Positions 7,488-16,520 of a stretch of 64,000 bases of DNA are shown here, piece by piece. Within the stretch, counting starts at the first letter, position 1. Each line of letters opens with the position of its first letter. Made by a program: the position numbers and the translations under genes. This DNA is from Granulicella arctica (lineage in GTDB: Bacteria > Acidobacteriota > Terriglobia > Terriglobales > Acidobacteriaceae): assembly GCF_025685605.1 (NCBI RefSeq), contig NZ_JAGTUT010000001.1, positions 1,922,001 through 1,986,000 of the forward strand. Reading direction: 5' to 3'. Under the pieces are notes generated by a model, which saw only the letters and a list, made by a program, of their open reading frames with translations, was not told the DNA's origin and searched no databases.

Positions 7488-8891
7488 TTAGTCGAACTTG
7501 CTTACGCGGTTCAACCCGTTGAAAGCGGCAACTTTATAACATTCAGCAAGAGTTGGATAGTTAAACACCGTATCCACAAAATAATCCAGCTTTCCGCCTA
7601 GTGCCATGACGGCCTGACCGATGTGTACCAACTCACTCGCGCCCTCCCCAATGATGTGTACACCGAGCAATGCGTGCGTCACACGATGGAAGATCAGCTT
7701 GAGGCGTCCAGTAGTATCGCCACGGATTTGACCACGGGCAATCTCACGGTAGTACGCCACCCCAACCTCGTACGGAACGTCCTCTTCGGTAAGCTGCTCC
7801 TCCGTCTTGCCGAGGAAGCTGATCTCCGGGATGGTCCAGATGCCGTAGGGGTAGAAGCTTGGATTCGAGATGATGGACTCATCGCCAAACGCTCGCGCCG
7901 CGGCCACGCGGCCTTGCTCCATCGACACGGAAGCAAGCGAAGGAAAGCCGATCACATCACCGACGGCAAAGATAGTTGGCTGCTTTGTGCGGAAGTCCTT
8001 ATCGACTGGGATTCGTCCGCGCGAATCGGAGTCGACCCCAACGTTGCTAAGGTTCAACTCATCCACGTTACCCTGACGCCCAACGGCATACAGCAGTGCG
8101 TCACCCTGAACCTTCTTCTTGCTCTCAAGATTCGCGACCACTGTACCGTCCGGCATCTCTTCGACCGACTCCACCTCTTCGTTGAGGCGCATAGTCACGC
8201 GCGAATCGCGAAGATGGTAGCTGAGCGCCTCGACGATCTCCTGATCGGCAAACTCAAGCAGTCTGGGTCGGCGCTCGATCAACGTTACGCGAACACCAAG
8301 TGCAGAGAACATGCAGGTGTACTCAACGCCAATGACACCACCACCGACCACAATCAGGGTCTTCGGCAGGCTTGGCAGGTCGAGCACCAGGTCGCTATTG
8401 ATGATGCTGCGGCCATTGATCGGCACCTTGGTCGACGACGCTGGCTTGGTACCTGTCGCAATGAGGATGTTCTTCGCCTCATACGTCGTCGATCCCTTGG
8501 AGTTAGTCACCAGCACGTGGGTCGGGTCGACAAAGCTTGCGGTACCTACCAGCATCTCGATGTTGTTGCGCGAAAGCTGCGCCTCGGTCACATCGATCTC
8601 AGTCTTGATCACGTGCTGGACACGGAAGGCGAGATCCGCCATGGTGATCCGTTCCTTCACACGGTAGTTCATGCCATAAATGGACTTGTAGTTATAGCCG
8701 GAAAGATGCAGCACAGCCTCGCGCATGGTCTTCGACGGGATTGTGCCTGTGTTGATACAGGCACCCCCTACAACCTCGCGCATCTCAATCAACGCTACTT
8801 TTTTGCCTAGTTTGGAGCCATAGATGGCGGCTCGCTGCCCGGCCGGGCCGGAACCAATCACAATTAAATCGTAAACACTGCTCATAGACAC
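7488..8891 (-). CDS. sthA: Soluble pyridine nucleotide transhydrogenase
   Basis: A 467-residue flavoprotein of the disulfide-reductase superfamily that exchanges hydride between NADPH and NAD. The FAD-binding IVIGSGPAGQRAA is at residues 9-21, the NAD(P)-binding VVGGGVIGVEYTCMFSALG is near 180, and FAVGDVIGFPSLASV precedes the dimerisation domain. The redox motif reads GGACINTGTIPSKT: one of the two active-site cysteines is replaced, as in SthA and unlike lipoamide dehydrogenase, which supports the transhydrogenase call. The upstream gap of 196 bases separates it divergently from thiE. It is followed by the ROK gene. Confidence 0.9.
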   Translation of the reverse strand: MSMSSVYDLIVIGSGPAGQRAAIYGSKLGKKVALIEMREVVGGACINTGTIPSKTMREAVLHLSGYNYKSIYGMNYRVKERITMADLAFRVQHVIKTEIDVTEAQLSRNNIEMLVGTASFVDPTHVLVTNSKGSTTYEAKNILIATGTKPASSTKVPINGRSIINSDLVLDLPSLPKTLIVVGGGVIGVEYTCMFSALGVRVTLIERRPRLLEFADQEIVEALSYHLRDSRVTMRLNEEVESVEEMPDGTVVANLESKKKVQGDALLYAVGRQGNVDELNLSNVGVDSDSRGRIPVDKDFRTKQPTIFAVGDVIGFPSLASVSMEQGRVAAARAFGDESIISNPSFYPYGIWTIPEISFLGKTEEQLTEEDVPYEVGVAYYREIARGQIRGDTTGRLKLIFHRVTHALLGVHIIGEGASELVHIGQAVMALGGKLDYFVDTVFNYPTLAECYKVAAFNGLNRVSKFD

Positions 8892-9087
8892 TTGCCCATA
8901 GACGCGTACTGAGGACGCCTGCTCTCTAACATCAACCTATCCAATCTTGCGCTCTTCCTGGCGATGACGCAAAATTGCGACCAGAACCGCAGACACCGTT
9001 GACGGAAAACCCCGTGGAAAGCCTTGGGCCGGGGCCCATGCTTGCTAAAAGCTACCACACCTCGCCCCGCGTCCCTACACTGATCAT

Positions 9088-9723
9088 GTGAATCCGATGT
9101 TCCTGCGGTACGCCATCACAGATCGCTCTCAGACTTCCCATAATGGGCAAAATGACCACTCGTTTGAGGAAAGTGATTCAGGACTCGCCCGCCAGTCCAC
9201 CTACCTGGCCGGGGCAGGCGTGGACTTTCTACAAATCCGCGAAAAGGATCTTGGGGCTGCCGCGATCGCCGCCCTGGCCCGTCGGCTACTGGAAACCCTG
9301 CAGGGCTCTTCGACCAGACTGCTTATCAATAGCCGCGCTGACATCGCGGTGGCGGTAGCAGCGCACGGTGTTCATCTGACATCGTCGTCAGACGAACTCT
9401 CAGCCGATCAAGTTCGGGGAATCTATGCCAAGGCGAGTCTGCCTGTTCCGGTTGTGACGCTCTCCTGCCACACTCTTGATGACGTGGCAACTCATCGCTC
9501 TGATGGGCTTACAGCAATCCTTTTCGGCCCCATCTTTGAAAAAGTACTCGCCGGGGATGCACGTCTCGAGGGTATTGGTCTCGAACGGTTGCGTCAGGCC
9601 TGTGAGGCCGCCGCGCCGGTTCCTGTCCTTGCGCTTGGCGGAATCACCACAGAAACCATCGCTGACTGCATCGCAGCGGGGGCCGCTGGTGTCGCCGGCA
9701 TTCGATTGTTCCAATACGGCTGA
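9088..9723 (+). CDS. thiE: Thiamine-phosphate synthase
   Basis: A 211-residue TIM-barrel enzyme that joins the pyrimidine and thiazole phosphates to make thiamine phosphate. Seen are YAITDR at the start, GVDFLQIREKDLG, LLINSRADIAVAV with the following HGVHL, ILFGPIFEK, and the phosphate-binding LALGGITTETIADCIAAGAAGVAGI. Between YAITDR and the QIREKDL strand is a polar insert. Translation starts at a GTG. No TPP riboswitch signature was found in the 196 bases upstream, and no other thiamine gene lies nearby. Confidence 0.92.
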   Translation: MNPMFLRYAITDRSQTSHNGQNDHSFEESDSGLARQSTYLAGAGVDFLQIREKDLGAAAIAALARRLLETLQGSSTRLLINSRADIAVAVAAHGVHLTSSSDELSADQVRGIYAKASLPVPVVTLSCHTLDDVATHRSDGLTAILFGPIFEKVLAGDARLEGIGLERLRQACEAAAPVPVLALGGITTETIADCIAAGAAGVAGIRLFQYG

Positions 9724-9854
9724 CCTTCGCCGTAGCCGGAGGTTTGCCCAAAGCTCGCGATATTCACGATCAATTCAATCTCCTGTGACACCACAGCTCC
9801 GGCCAGTGGCTAAAAACGAGGTACACATCTTCACTCGAAGGAAGCCGAACTCTG

Positions 9855-11546
9855 ATGATCCGTAAATCGCTCGCTCTTGCCTTGTCCTCCACCCTCGTTT
9901 TGAGCGGATGTAGCGCCACGACCGGCACCACTCCGGGCAATGGCAGCGCCAATACCACTCCGCCGGTCACAATCACGCCCACATCTTCGGCCAGTGCGAT
10001 TAAGCATGTCGTTGTCATCTTCGGCGAAAACGTTTCGTTCGATCATTACTTCGGCACCTATCCGAACGCGGTCAACACCCCGGGCGAGCCCACCTTTACC
10101 GCCGCTGCTGGAACGCCGATCCCGAACAACTACGTCTCGAATCCAAATCTGCTCTCACAGAACCCCAATTTGGCCACGGGCGGCACTATCAACACGGCGA
10201 ATGGAGCGGGCGCAGCAAACCCCTTCCGCCTCGCCCGCGCACAGGCCGCTACCGCCGACCAGGATCACGGCTACACCGATGAGCAGTCTGCCTTCCATGC
10301 CGGCAAGATGGACCTGTTTCCTGCCTCCGTCGGCACTGCTGATACGGCTGCAGTTGCCACTGCGACCGGAGCCTCGGCCATTGCCGCGACCAAGGGCTTG
10401 ACCATGGGTTATTACGATGGCAATACCGCCACGGCCCTTTGGAACTACGCTCAGCACTACGCGATGAGCGATCACTCCTTTGGCACCAACTTCGGTCCCT
10501 CGACCGATGGCGCAGTCAACCTGATCTCCGGACAGACCAATGGCGTCATCAACACCGTCAATCCAGGCTCAGCAGTGGTTGCCGACGGCAACGGTGGCCT
10601 GACTTTGATCAGCGACGCTGACCCAACGGGCGACATCTGTTCCAGCACGACGCAGTCCGTCAGCATGTCCGGTAAGAATGTCGGCGACATGTTGAATGCC
10701 TCCAAGCTCACCTGGGGCTGGTTTGAGGGCGGCTTCGATCTCACCGTCACCAACCCGAATGGCACCACGGGCTGCAAGCGCTCGACTGCCTCGACGATCA
10801 CGGGCACCCAAGCTGACTACTCCGCTCACCACGAGCCCTTCCAGTACTACGCGAGCACTGCGAACTTTACGCATGTACGCCCCACCTCCATCGCCGCCAT
10901 CGGTACGACCGACGCGGCTAACCACCAGTACGACACGCATGACTTCACCGATGCGCTCGCCGCTGGGAACCTCCCCGCCGTCAGCTTCCTGAAGGCTCCT
11001 CGCTTCCAGGACGCGCATGCAGCGAACTCCGATCCGATCGATGAGGGCACCTTCGTCGCCACGATGGTCAACGCGATCCAGAAGTCCAGCTTCTGGCCGA
11101 ATACGGCAATTATCATCGCCTACGACGACTCCGACGGCTGGTACGACCACCTCACCAACCTCGTCAATGGCTCTGCGACGACCGCGGACACTATCAACGG
11201 TGCCGGTGTTTGCATCAGCACCACCGCTGCCGCAGCTGCGTTGCCCGGCCTCACGGGCACCAATCCTGCACAAGGCCGTTGCGGCTACGGTCCCCGTCTC
11301 CCGCTCATTGTCATCTCCCCGTGGGCGAAGAAGAACTACATCGACTCCACGGTTACGGATCAGAGTTCGGTGCTGAAGTTTATCGAAGACACCTTCCTCG
11401 GTAGCCAGCGTATAGGCGGTGGCTCCTTCGACAGCATCGCGGGCTCGCTCAACAATATGTTCGACTTCAGCAATGGCGCGGTGCCTCCAAACCCGAACGT
11501 CGTTCAGCTCAACACGGCAACCGGCGTGGTCACGAGCGGCAACTAA
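9855..11546 (+). CDS. Exported phosphoesterase (phospholipase C/acid phosphatase family)
   Basis: A 563-residue lipoprotein: a hydrophobic signal ends in the lipobox LSGC with Cys19, followed by a Ser/Thr/Gly-rich linker. The body shows IKHVVVIFGENVSFDHYFG, the start of the phosphoesterase family that includes phospholipase C and acid phosphatases, and IIIAYDDSDGWYDHL with metal-binding residues. It probably hydrolyses phosphate esters at the cell surface; the substrate (phospholipid or other) is not decidable. The gene stands alone between thiE and a multicopper oxidase and is followed by a strong inverted repeat at 11588-11619. Confidence 0.85.
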   Translation: MIRKSLALALSSTLVLSGCSATTGTTPGNGSANTTPPVTITPTSSASAIKHVVVIFGENVSFDHYFGTYPNAVNTPGEPTFTAAAGTPIPNNYVSNPNLLSQNPNLATGGTINTANGAGAANPFRLARAQAATADQDHGYTDEQSAFHAGKMDLFPASVGTADTAAVATATGASAIAATKGLTMGYYDGNTATALWNYAQHYAMSDHSFGTNFGPSTDGAVNLISGQTNGVINTVNPGSAVVADGNGGLTLISDADPTGDICSSTTQSVSMSGKNVGDMLNASKLTWGWFEGGFDLTVTNPNGTTGCKRSTASTITGTQADYSAHHEPFQYYASTANFTHVRPTSIAAIGTTDAANHQYDTHDFTDALAAGNLPAVSFLKAPRFQDAHAANSDPIDEGTFVATMVNAIQKSSFWPNTAIIIAYDDSDGWYDHLTNLVNGSATTADTINGAGVCISTTAAAAALPGLTGTNPAQGRCGYGPRLPLIVISPWAKKNYIDSTVTDQSSVLKFIEDTFLGSQRIGGGSFDSIAGSLNNMFDFSNGAVPPNPNVVQLNTATGVVTSGN

Positions 11547-11587
11547 CCGCCTGTTCACCACGTCTTCACAGTTCGGCTGTAGCTTTA

Positions 11588-11619
11588 TAGGCACGCACCC
11601 TTCACAGGATGCGTGCCTA
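11588..11619 (+). terminator. Inverted repeat after the phosphoesterase gene
   Basis: Two perfect 10-base arms, TAGGCACGCA at 11588-11597 and TGCGTGCCTA at 11610-11619, with a 12-base loop, followed by a short CTTT. It lies 42 bases after the phosphoesterase stop and looks like a rho-independent terminator with a weak U tract. The ATG at 11609, a possible start of the next gene, falls inside it. Confidence 0.6.
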
Positions 11620-11659
11620 CTTTGCGCTGCGCCCTTTGCGCGTCCCTGGAGCTCGCCCG

Positions 11660-13285
11660 TTGTCCTCGTCCCGACGCACCTTCCTCCACCAGGCCTCAGC
11701 TCTGAGCCTGCTCTATGGAACACGGCAAACCTTAGCCCAGACGGCGATGGGTTCCATGAAGATGGGTGAACCGCAGAGAACGCGAGCACAGTCGCCGAGT
11801 CCCAATCCCCCCCACGTAGGGCCGCCGATGCTCCACACCCTGGAGTTGGCACCGTTCGTCGATCCGCTGCCCATTCCTGAGACGCTCCGCCCCACCCGCC
11901 ATCATGGGCACCAGGCACTCACAATCACCATGCAGGAGGTTCACGCAAAGGTTCATCGCGATGTCGCACCCACGCGGATGTGGAGCTATGGCCCTGGCAC
12001 GCTTTCGCCGCTCATTGAAGCACGCGCAGGAGAGACCTTGCAGATCCACTGGGTAAACAACCTGCCTGCGAAGCACTTCCTCCCGATCGACCACTCCCTC
12101 CACGGCTGTGGAGTGGAGGTACCCGAGGTGCGCACCACGGCTCATCTTCACGGGGCGAAGTCGCCCTCCTCGGAGGATGGCTATCCGGATAGCTGGTTTG
12201 TGCCCGGAAAATCTCGAACCTGTACCTATCCCTTGCAGCAGGAGGCCACAGCACTGTGGTTCCACGACCATGCGATGGGGTTGAACCGACTGAACACCTA
12301 CGCCGGATTATTCGGAATGCTTCTACTTCGGGACAAGGTAGAGGATTCGCTTAACCTGCCCTCCGGCAGGTACGAGGTCCCGCTCATCCTGTATGACCGC
12401 GACTTCACAGCTGCAGGACAACTCTTCTACGACGTTTCAGGCGACCCGGAGAGCCCATGGATTCCTGAGTTCAGCGCAGACGGCATCCTGATCAACGGCA
12501 AGATACGACCATTCTTTGAGGTCGAGCCTCGTTTGTACCGCTTTCGCATGCTCAACACCGCCAATAGCCGCTTCTTTAACCTGAGCTTGTCGAATGGCCA
12601 GCCGCTGGTCCAGATTGGCTGCGATCAGGGGCTGCTGGCTGCGCCAGTCACAATGAAGCGGCTGGTGCTTGGATGCGCGGAGCGGGCGGATGTTCTGATC
12701 GATTTCAGCCAACTGGCCGGGCAGACGATTCACCTTCGCACGGGTGCCTTGGACATCCTCGAATTTCGGGTCGGCAAGCAGCCAGCAGTAGCCGCGGTAA
12801 TCCCGAAGATGTTTCGTCCCATCGAGCGCATCAGCGAGTCGACTGCAGTCAAGACGCGAACCCTGACGCTACACGAGTATCAGGACGAGGCCGCGCGGCC
12901 CATGGTGATGCTCATCAATCGAAAGCACTGGCACGAGCCGACCACGGAACTCCCGAAGCTGAATTCGACTGAAATATGGGAGTTTGTGAACCTCACCGAA
13001 GACACGCACCCGATGCACCTCCACCTTGTGCGCTTCCAGGTTCTGGACCGGCGGCCGTTCGACACGACGGATTACCTGATTCGGAAGAAGGTGCGGTTCA
13101 CAGCTCCCGCCGCGCCGCCGGAGTCCAATGAGTACGGGTGGAAGGATACGGTTCAGTGTCCGCCCGGGATGATCACCCGCATCATCATGCGCTTCGAGGG
13201 CTATCCCGGAAAGTACCTATACCACTGTCACATTCTCGAGCACGAGGCGAATGACATGATGCGACCTTTTGAGGTCGTCGCCTAA
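11660..13285 (+). CDS. Tat-exported multicopper oxidase (CotA/bilirubin oxidase-like)
   Basis: A protein of about 541 residues with all four copper-binding blocks: TAHLHGAKSPSSEDGYP, WFHDHAMGLNRLNTYAGL, THPMHLHLVRFQVL and YHCHILEHEANDMM, the last containing the type 1 copper ligands with an axial Met. The order and spacing resemble CotA-type laccases. The N-terminus has SSRRTFLHQA followed by a hydrophobic stretch, a twin-arginine signal, so it is probably folded in the cytoplasm and acts in the periplasm. I chose the TTG at 11660 because GGAG lies 10 bases upstream; an ATG at 11609 would add 17 residues but lies in a terminator-like hairpin. Substrate could be phenols, bilirubin or metal ions. 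Confidence 0.88.
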   Translation: MSSSRRTFLHQASALSLLYGTRQTLAQTAMGSMKMGEPQRTRAQSPSPNPPHVGPPMLHTLELAPFVDPLPIPETLRPTRHHGHQALTITMQEVHAKVHRDVAPTRMWSYGPGTLSPLIEARAGETLQIHWVNNLPAKHFLPIDHSLHGCGVEVPEVRTTAHLHGAKSPSSEDGYPDSWFVPGKSRTCTYPLQQEATALWFHDHAMGLNRLNTYAGLFGMLLLRDKVEDSLNLPSGRYEVPLILYDRDFTAAGQLFYDVSGDPESPWIPEFSADGILINGKIRPFFEVEPRLYRFRMLNTANSRFFNLSLSNGQPLVQIGCDQGLLAAPVTMKRLVLGCAERADVLIDFSQLAGQTIHLRTGALDILEFRVGKQPAVAAVIPKMFRPIERISESTAVKTRTLTLHEYQDEAARPMVMLINRKHWHEPTTELPKLNSTEIWEFVNLTEDTHPMHLHLVRFQVLDRRPFDTTDYLIRKKVRFTAPAAPPESNEYGWKDTVQCPPGMITRIIMRFEGYPGKYLYHCHILEHEANDMMRPFEVVA

Positions 13286-13287
13286 GT

Positions 13288-13731
13288 CTGCAGAAGGGGA
13301 CGTACTTGGTGCCGACGGCATATCTGATCGACTGGATGCGGGAGTTTGGGAGCCTGCCGGCGATCTATCAGCAGAAGATGATCGACGTGGGCGCGGCGAT
13401 GAAGGCGAACCATAAGCGGGCGATTGCGGCGGGCGTGAAGGTGGCGCTGGGGACGGATGCGGCGGTGTATCCGCATGGGCTGAACGCGCACGAGATCGAC
13501 GTGTATGTGAACCAGTATGGGATGACGCCGCTGCAGGGAATCCAGACGGGGACGATCAATGCGGCGGACCTGATGGGCTGGACGGATCGTGCGGGGACGA
13601 TTGAAGTGGGGAAATGGGCGGACCTGATTGCTGTTGATGGCGATCCGCTGAAGGATGTGAAGGTGCTGCAGCATGTGAGCTTCGTGATGAAGGCGGGCGT
13701 AGTCTACAAGGATGAGACGCATGTGCGTTGA
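13288..13731 (+). pseudogene. Truncated amidohydrolase (C-terminal remnant)
   Basis: The frame reads LQKGTYLVPTAYLIDWMREF and continues to VALGTDAAVYPHG, NAADLMGWTDRAGTIEVGKWADLIAVDGDPL and VMKAGVVYK, the C-terminal third of a metal-dependent amidohydrolase of the imidazolonepropionase/prolidase-like type. The catalytic Asp in GTDA is kept. The N-terminal barrel half with the HxH metal ligands is absent, and homology begins about 2 bases after the oxidase stop codon, so a deletion probably fused the two loci. A TTG at 13306 could start a 141-residue peptide, but it cannot make the full active site. Most likely a gene remnant. Confidence 0.75.
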
Positions 13732-13782
13732 TGCGGGCGGACTGCCAAACAAAGGCGTGTACGGGAAGGTTTACTGATTTCG

Positions 13783-14511
13783 ATGAAAGCTACTGCTGTT
13801 GAGTACCGGTTCCGCCACCTGATTCATGGCTTGATCTTTGTGCTGGGTTTTATTGCTCCATGGAACTATGCGGTGCACCTGGATGCGCGAGGGCCGAATG
13901 CACACCTCTGGGGCGTGCTGGCGGCGTTGCTGGCGAAGAGTGGAGTGACCAGCATCGGCACGGCGTTTGAAGGGCTGCTGGTGCTCGGGATCGTGCTGGC
14001 CCTGCTGGGGGCGTGGGTGCGGACGTGGGGAGCAGCGTATCTTAGCTCGGCTGTGGTGCATGATGGCGGGATGCATGGCGAGGGTATGGTGGCGGATGGG
14101 CCGTACCGGTATGTGCGGAATCCGCTATACCTTGGGACGTTTCTGCATGCGCTGGCTGTGGCGCTGTTGATGCCGGTAAGCGGGGCTATCTTTACGGTGG
14201 TGCTGATCGGGATGGTGCAGGTGCGGCTGACTCTGCGGGAGGAGCCGTTTCTTCAGCAGAAGCTTGGAGCTTCGTACGCGGCTTATTGCGCGCTTGTGCC
14301 GCGGCTGATGCCGTCGCTGCGGCCACGGGTTGCGGCTTCAGGGCAACGTGCGGCATGGGGGCAGGCGGTGCTGGGTGAGGTGTACTTCTGGGGTGTGGCG
14401 GGGTCGTTCGCCGTGGCAGGGTGGTGGTACAACGCGATGCTGCTGATCCGATGTGTGATTGTTTCGTATGGGGTGTCGATGGTGGGTCGGGCGTTTGTGG
14501 TGAAGAAGTAA
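13783..14511 (+). CDS. Isoprenylcysteine methyltransferase-like membrane protein
   Basis: A 242-residue polytopic membrane protein with the signature ADGPYRYVRNPLYLGTFLHAL near residues 105-125, shared by isoprenylcysteine carboxyl methyltransferases and phospholipid N-methyltransferases, which bind SAM at the membrane. A conserved LREEPFLQQKLGASYAAYCALVP follows, the usual EE/Y tail of the family. About five or six hydrophobic segments are visible. Bacterial members have varied, mostly unproven substrates. It is followed by a gene-free stretch up to the HU terminator. Confidence 0.8.
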   Translation: MKATAVEYRFRHLIHGLIFVLGFIAPWNYAVHLDARGPNAHLWGVLAALLAKSGVTSIGTAFEGLLVLGIVLALLGAWVRTWGAAYLSSAVVHDGGMHGEGMVADGPYRYVRNPLYLGTFLHALAVALLMPVSGAIFTVVLIGMVQVRLTLREEPFLQQKLGASYAAYCALVPRLMPSLRPRVAASGQRAAWGQAVLGEVYFWGVAGSFAVAGWWYNAMLLIRCVIVSYGVSMVGRAFVVKK

Positions 14512-14636
14512 GGGTGGATAGCTATGGGCAAGTACGGGGCCCTTGGCGGGGCCTGCGCTCATGGTGACTGCGTAGATCTTGCGACGGCAAAGGGAGTTGC
14601 AGCTCTCTTCCAGAATGACAGAGAGAAGGGCAAGTG

Positions 14637-14672
14637 CAACCGCAGGTCCTTCGGGTTCGCTCAGGATGCCAG
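14637..14672. repeat. Intergenic repeat, copy 1
   Basis: The stretch CAACCGCAGGTCCTTCG at 14637-14653 followed by TTCGCTCAGGATGCCAG recurs almost unchanged at 18747-18813, where the two halves are split by a small hairpin. Such short dispersed intergenic elements give rise to spurious reading frames and are common in this bacterial group. No function is evident. Confidence 0.5.
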
Positions 14673-14695
14673 CTCTGGTGGGTGGACAAAGAGAA

Positions 14696-14726
14696 GCCCG
14701 CTGGCTCTCGTGGAGAGACAGCGGGC
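14696..14726 (-). terminator. Terminator hairpin downstream of HU gene
   Basis: Arms at 14696-14709 and 14713-14726 pair over 14 bases with one mismatch and a 3-base loop. Read on the minus strand the stem is followed by TTCTCTTTG, a T-rich tract, about 50 bases past the HU stop codon. This fits a rho-independent terminator for the HU gene. Confidence 0.6.
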
Positions 14727-14773
14727 AGTGGCTTCCGGCTGGCCGGGGAGGGCTGCCGGAGCTACATGTCGAA

Positions 14774-15085
14774 CTAGGCTGCTGACGCGGTCTTCTTGAC
14801 CGGAGCGATGGTGTCCTTCGCTACCTTGGCCACGCGGAACTTGACCACGGTCTTGGCCTTGATCTTGATGGTCTCGCCGGTCTGGGGGTTACGGCCGAGA
14901 CGCGCCTTGCGCTCTGCCTTGACGAGCTTGCCGATACCGGGAATGGTGAACTCGCCATTCTTCTTGGTCTCTTTGACTGCGGTCTCAGCGAGAAGCTCGA
15001 GGAAGGTCGAGGTCTGCTTGTTGGTGAGTTCCATCTTCTCTGCGAGTGCGCGGACGAGTGCCGTCTTGGTCATACCCTTTGCCAT
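14774..15085 (-). CDS. hup: HU family DNA-binding protein
   Basis: A 103-residue histone-like protein that bends and compacts DNA as a dimer. Seen are the N-terminal helices TKTALVRALAEKMELTNKQ, the turn GEFTIPGIGKLV, and the DNA-contacting arm RKARLGRNPQTGETIKIKAK. The C-terminus is about 10 residues longer than in classical HU, with a Lys/Ala tail APVKKTASAA. A 258-base upstream gap probably holds its promoter. Single gene with its own terminator. Confidence 0.95.
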   Translation of the reverse strand: MAKGMTKTALVRALAEKMELTNKQTSTFLELLAETAVKETKKNGEFTIPGIGKLVKAERKARLGRNPQTGETIKIKAKTVVKFRVAKVAKDTIAPVKKTASAA

Positions 15086-15343
15086 AGTGATTACTCCTTC
15101 GTGCTAGATTGTTGGTGCTGCTGCGGGGAGGTATCTCCTGCAAGCGGAACCGCGTGGATTGCCGACCGAAATCGTCAATGTTCATGCGGGTCCGGAGAAC
15201 CGTACCGCCATTCACCTTCGGCTTTTCAGAAGGGAATGTCAACCGCTTTCCTTGGTTTTCCACCGGTTTTCTTCGGGTTTTCTGGAGATTGTGCTGAATT
15301 TGGGACATTTCGCTTGGAAATGAGTGATTTGCGTTGATTTGCG

Positions 15344-16513
15344 TCAGTTCGCGGCAGGCGATGTTGCGGGTGCCTCAGCTGCAGGGGGCAGGCCAAGATC
15401 GTGACAGAATGGACCAGAGTAGAGGGCAAACTCCCAGTTTGTGGCGGACGTTACCTGTTCCACGGTGAGCCAGCGGGCGCGGCGCAGGTCCGTGTAATTC
15501 AGGTCCGCTCCCTGCAGGCTGGCGTTGACAAGGTCAGCGCCGCGCAGGTTTGCCATGCTTAGGCGGGCATTCTGAAGATCAGCTCCGGCGAGGTAGGCAT
15601 CCCGCAGATCAGCGTCGGTAAGGATGGTGTCTTTGAGGCTCGCCTCGCCGAGAGTTGCCTGCTGCAGATTGGCTTGTACGAGTCTTGCGGACTGCAGGAC
15701 AACCCCGGTCAGGTCGGCGTTCTGCAGGTTGGCCTCTTCGAGGAGCGCGGCTTTGAGATTGGCGTACCGAAGGCGGGCGTTCTGCAGGTTGGCCTCGGCG
15801 AGAGTTGCATGTTGCAGACTGGTTCCGGCGAGGGTGGCTCCCTGGAGGTTCGCTCGGGCGAGGTCTGCGCCATGTAGATAACTGCGTGAGAGATCGAGCG
15901 CGTGGCCTGGCCTCTCCCGCTGCGGGCCTGTCCTGCGCCGGCCGACGACTGTGAGTACGGCCTGGATGTCAGTGCGAGGTCTCTCCCGGTACGGGGCGTC
16001 GGGATAGTTGGGTGCGTTCTGGCGAACGTAGGCGGTGAGGATCTCCATGATCGTCCAGTGGTCGCGAGGAGAGTCGAGCGCGATGCGTTCGAGGGCATAG
16101 ATGGCACCGAGGCGCACCTCGATGTTGGGCGCGGCACCGTCGGTTTTGCCGAGCTGCTCGATTGCCTTGGTGAAGCGATCGGTGATCTGGCCCTGGCGGG
16201 AGAGGCCGAAGCTTTTGGAAGAGATGTAGAGGCCGGCCAGGAGGACGGAGCCACCGAGAATCTGCGCCAGCGTTGTGCGGGCGGCATTCTCCTGGGCGAA
16301 CTGCGTGGCGTTCTTGAGTGCCTGCCGTTCGGGCACCTTCCAAAGCGCAAGCACGACGACGACAGCGGCGAGCAGGATCATAGCCTGCCTTTGGCGCGGG
16401 GGATCGTCGGTCTCCTCAGCCGATGGACGGAAGAGGCTGCGGAGTTTCTGGAGGAGCGTACGCACTTGGTGTGGAGTGTAGCACCGGAGTTCGGCGTTAC
16501 GACGCGAGATCAC
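15344..16513 (-). CDS. Pentapeptide-repeat membrane protein
   Basis: A 389-residue protein. One or two hydrophobic segments occur near residues 44-60 and 82-98, followed by a cytosolic-looking middle region (GRQGQITDR-like FTKAIEQLGK, VRLGAIYALERIALDSPRDH) found in many bacterial pentapeptide proteins. From about residue 210 to 355 there is a long run of A(N/D)LxxA-type repeats, such as GADLARANLQGATLAGTSL, which fold into a right-handed quadrilateral helix. Role unknown; it could be a membrane-tethered scaffold. The gene lies between HU and the DUF2461 gene, 7 bases downstream of the latter, so they may be cotranscribed. Confidence 0.85.
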   Translation of the reverse strand: MISRRNAELRCYTPHQVRTLLQKLRSLFRPSAEETDDPPRQRQAMILLAAVVVVLALWKVPERQALKNATQFAQENAARTTLAQILGGSVLLAGLYISSKSFGLSRQGQITDRFTKAIEQLGKTDGAAPNIEVRLGAIYALERIALDSPRDHWTIMEILTAYVRQNAPNYPDAPYRERPRTDIQAVLTVVGRRRTGPQRERPGHALDLSRSYLHGADLARANLQGATLAGTSLQHATLAEANLQNARLRYANLKAALLEEANLQNADLTGVVLQSARLVQANLQQATLGEASLKDTILTDADLRDAYLAGADLQNARLSMANLRGADLVNASLQGADLNYTDLRRARWLTVEQVTSATNWEFALYSGPFCHDLGLPPAAEAPATSPAAN

Positions 16514-16520
16514 AACAGAC

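Noticed and set aside
8892..9087. Possible TPP riboswitch before thiE
   Set aside because: No CUGAGA-type core or matching stems were found in the 196-base leader.
10569..11918. 449-residue open frame on the minus strand
   Set aside because: It is antisense to the exported phosphoesterase gene, whose protein has clear family motifs; the minus-strand translation has no recognisable domain and a high Arg/Gly/Val content typical of shadows.
13306..13731. Intact small amidohydrolase gene
   Set aside because: The N-terminal metal-binding half of the fold is missing and homology starts before the only start codon, so it was listed as a remnant.
14524..14799. 91-residue plus-strand frame containing RRSFGFAQDA
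   Set aside because: It is a translation of the intergenic repeat and the HU terminator hairpin, a known type of spurious call.
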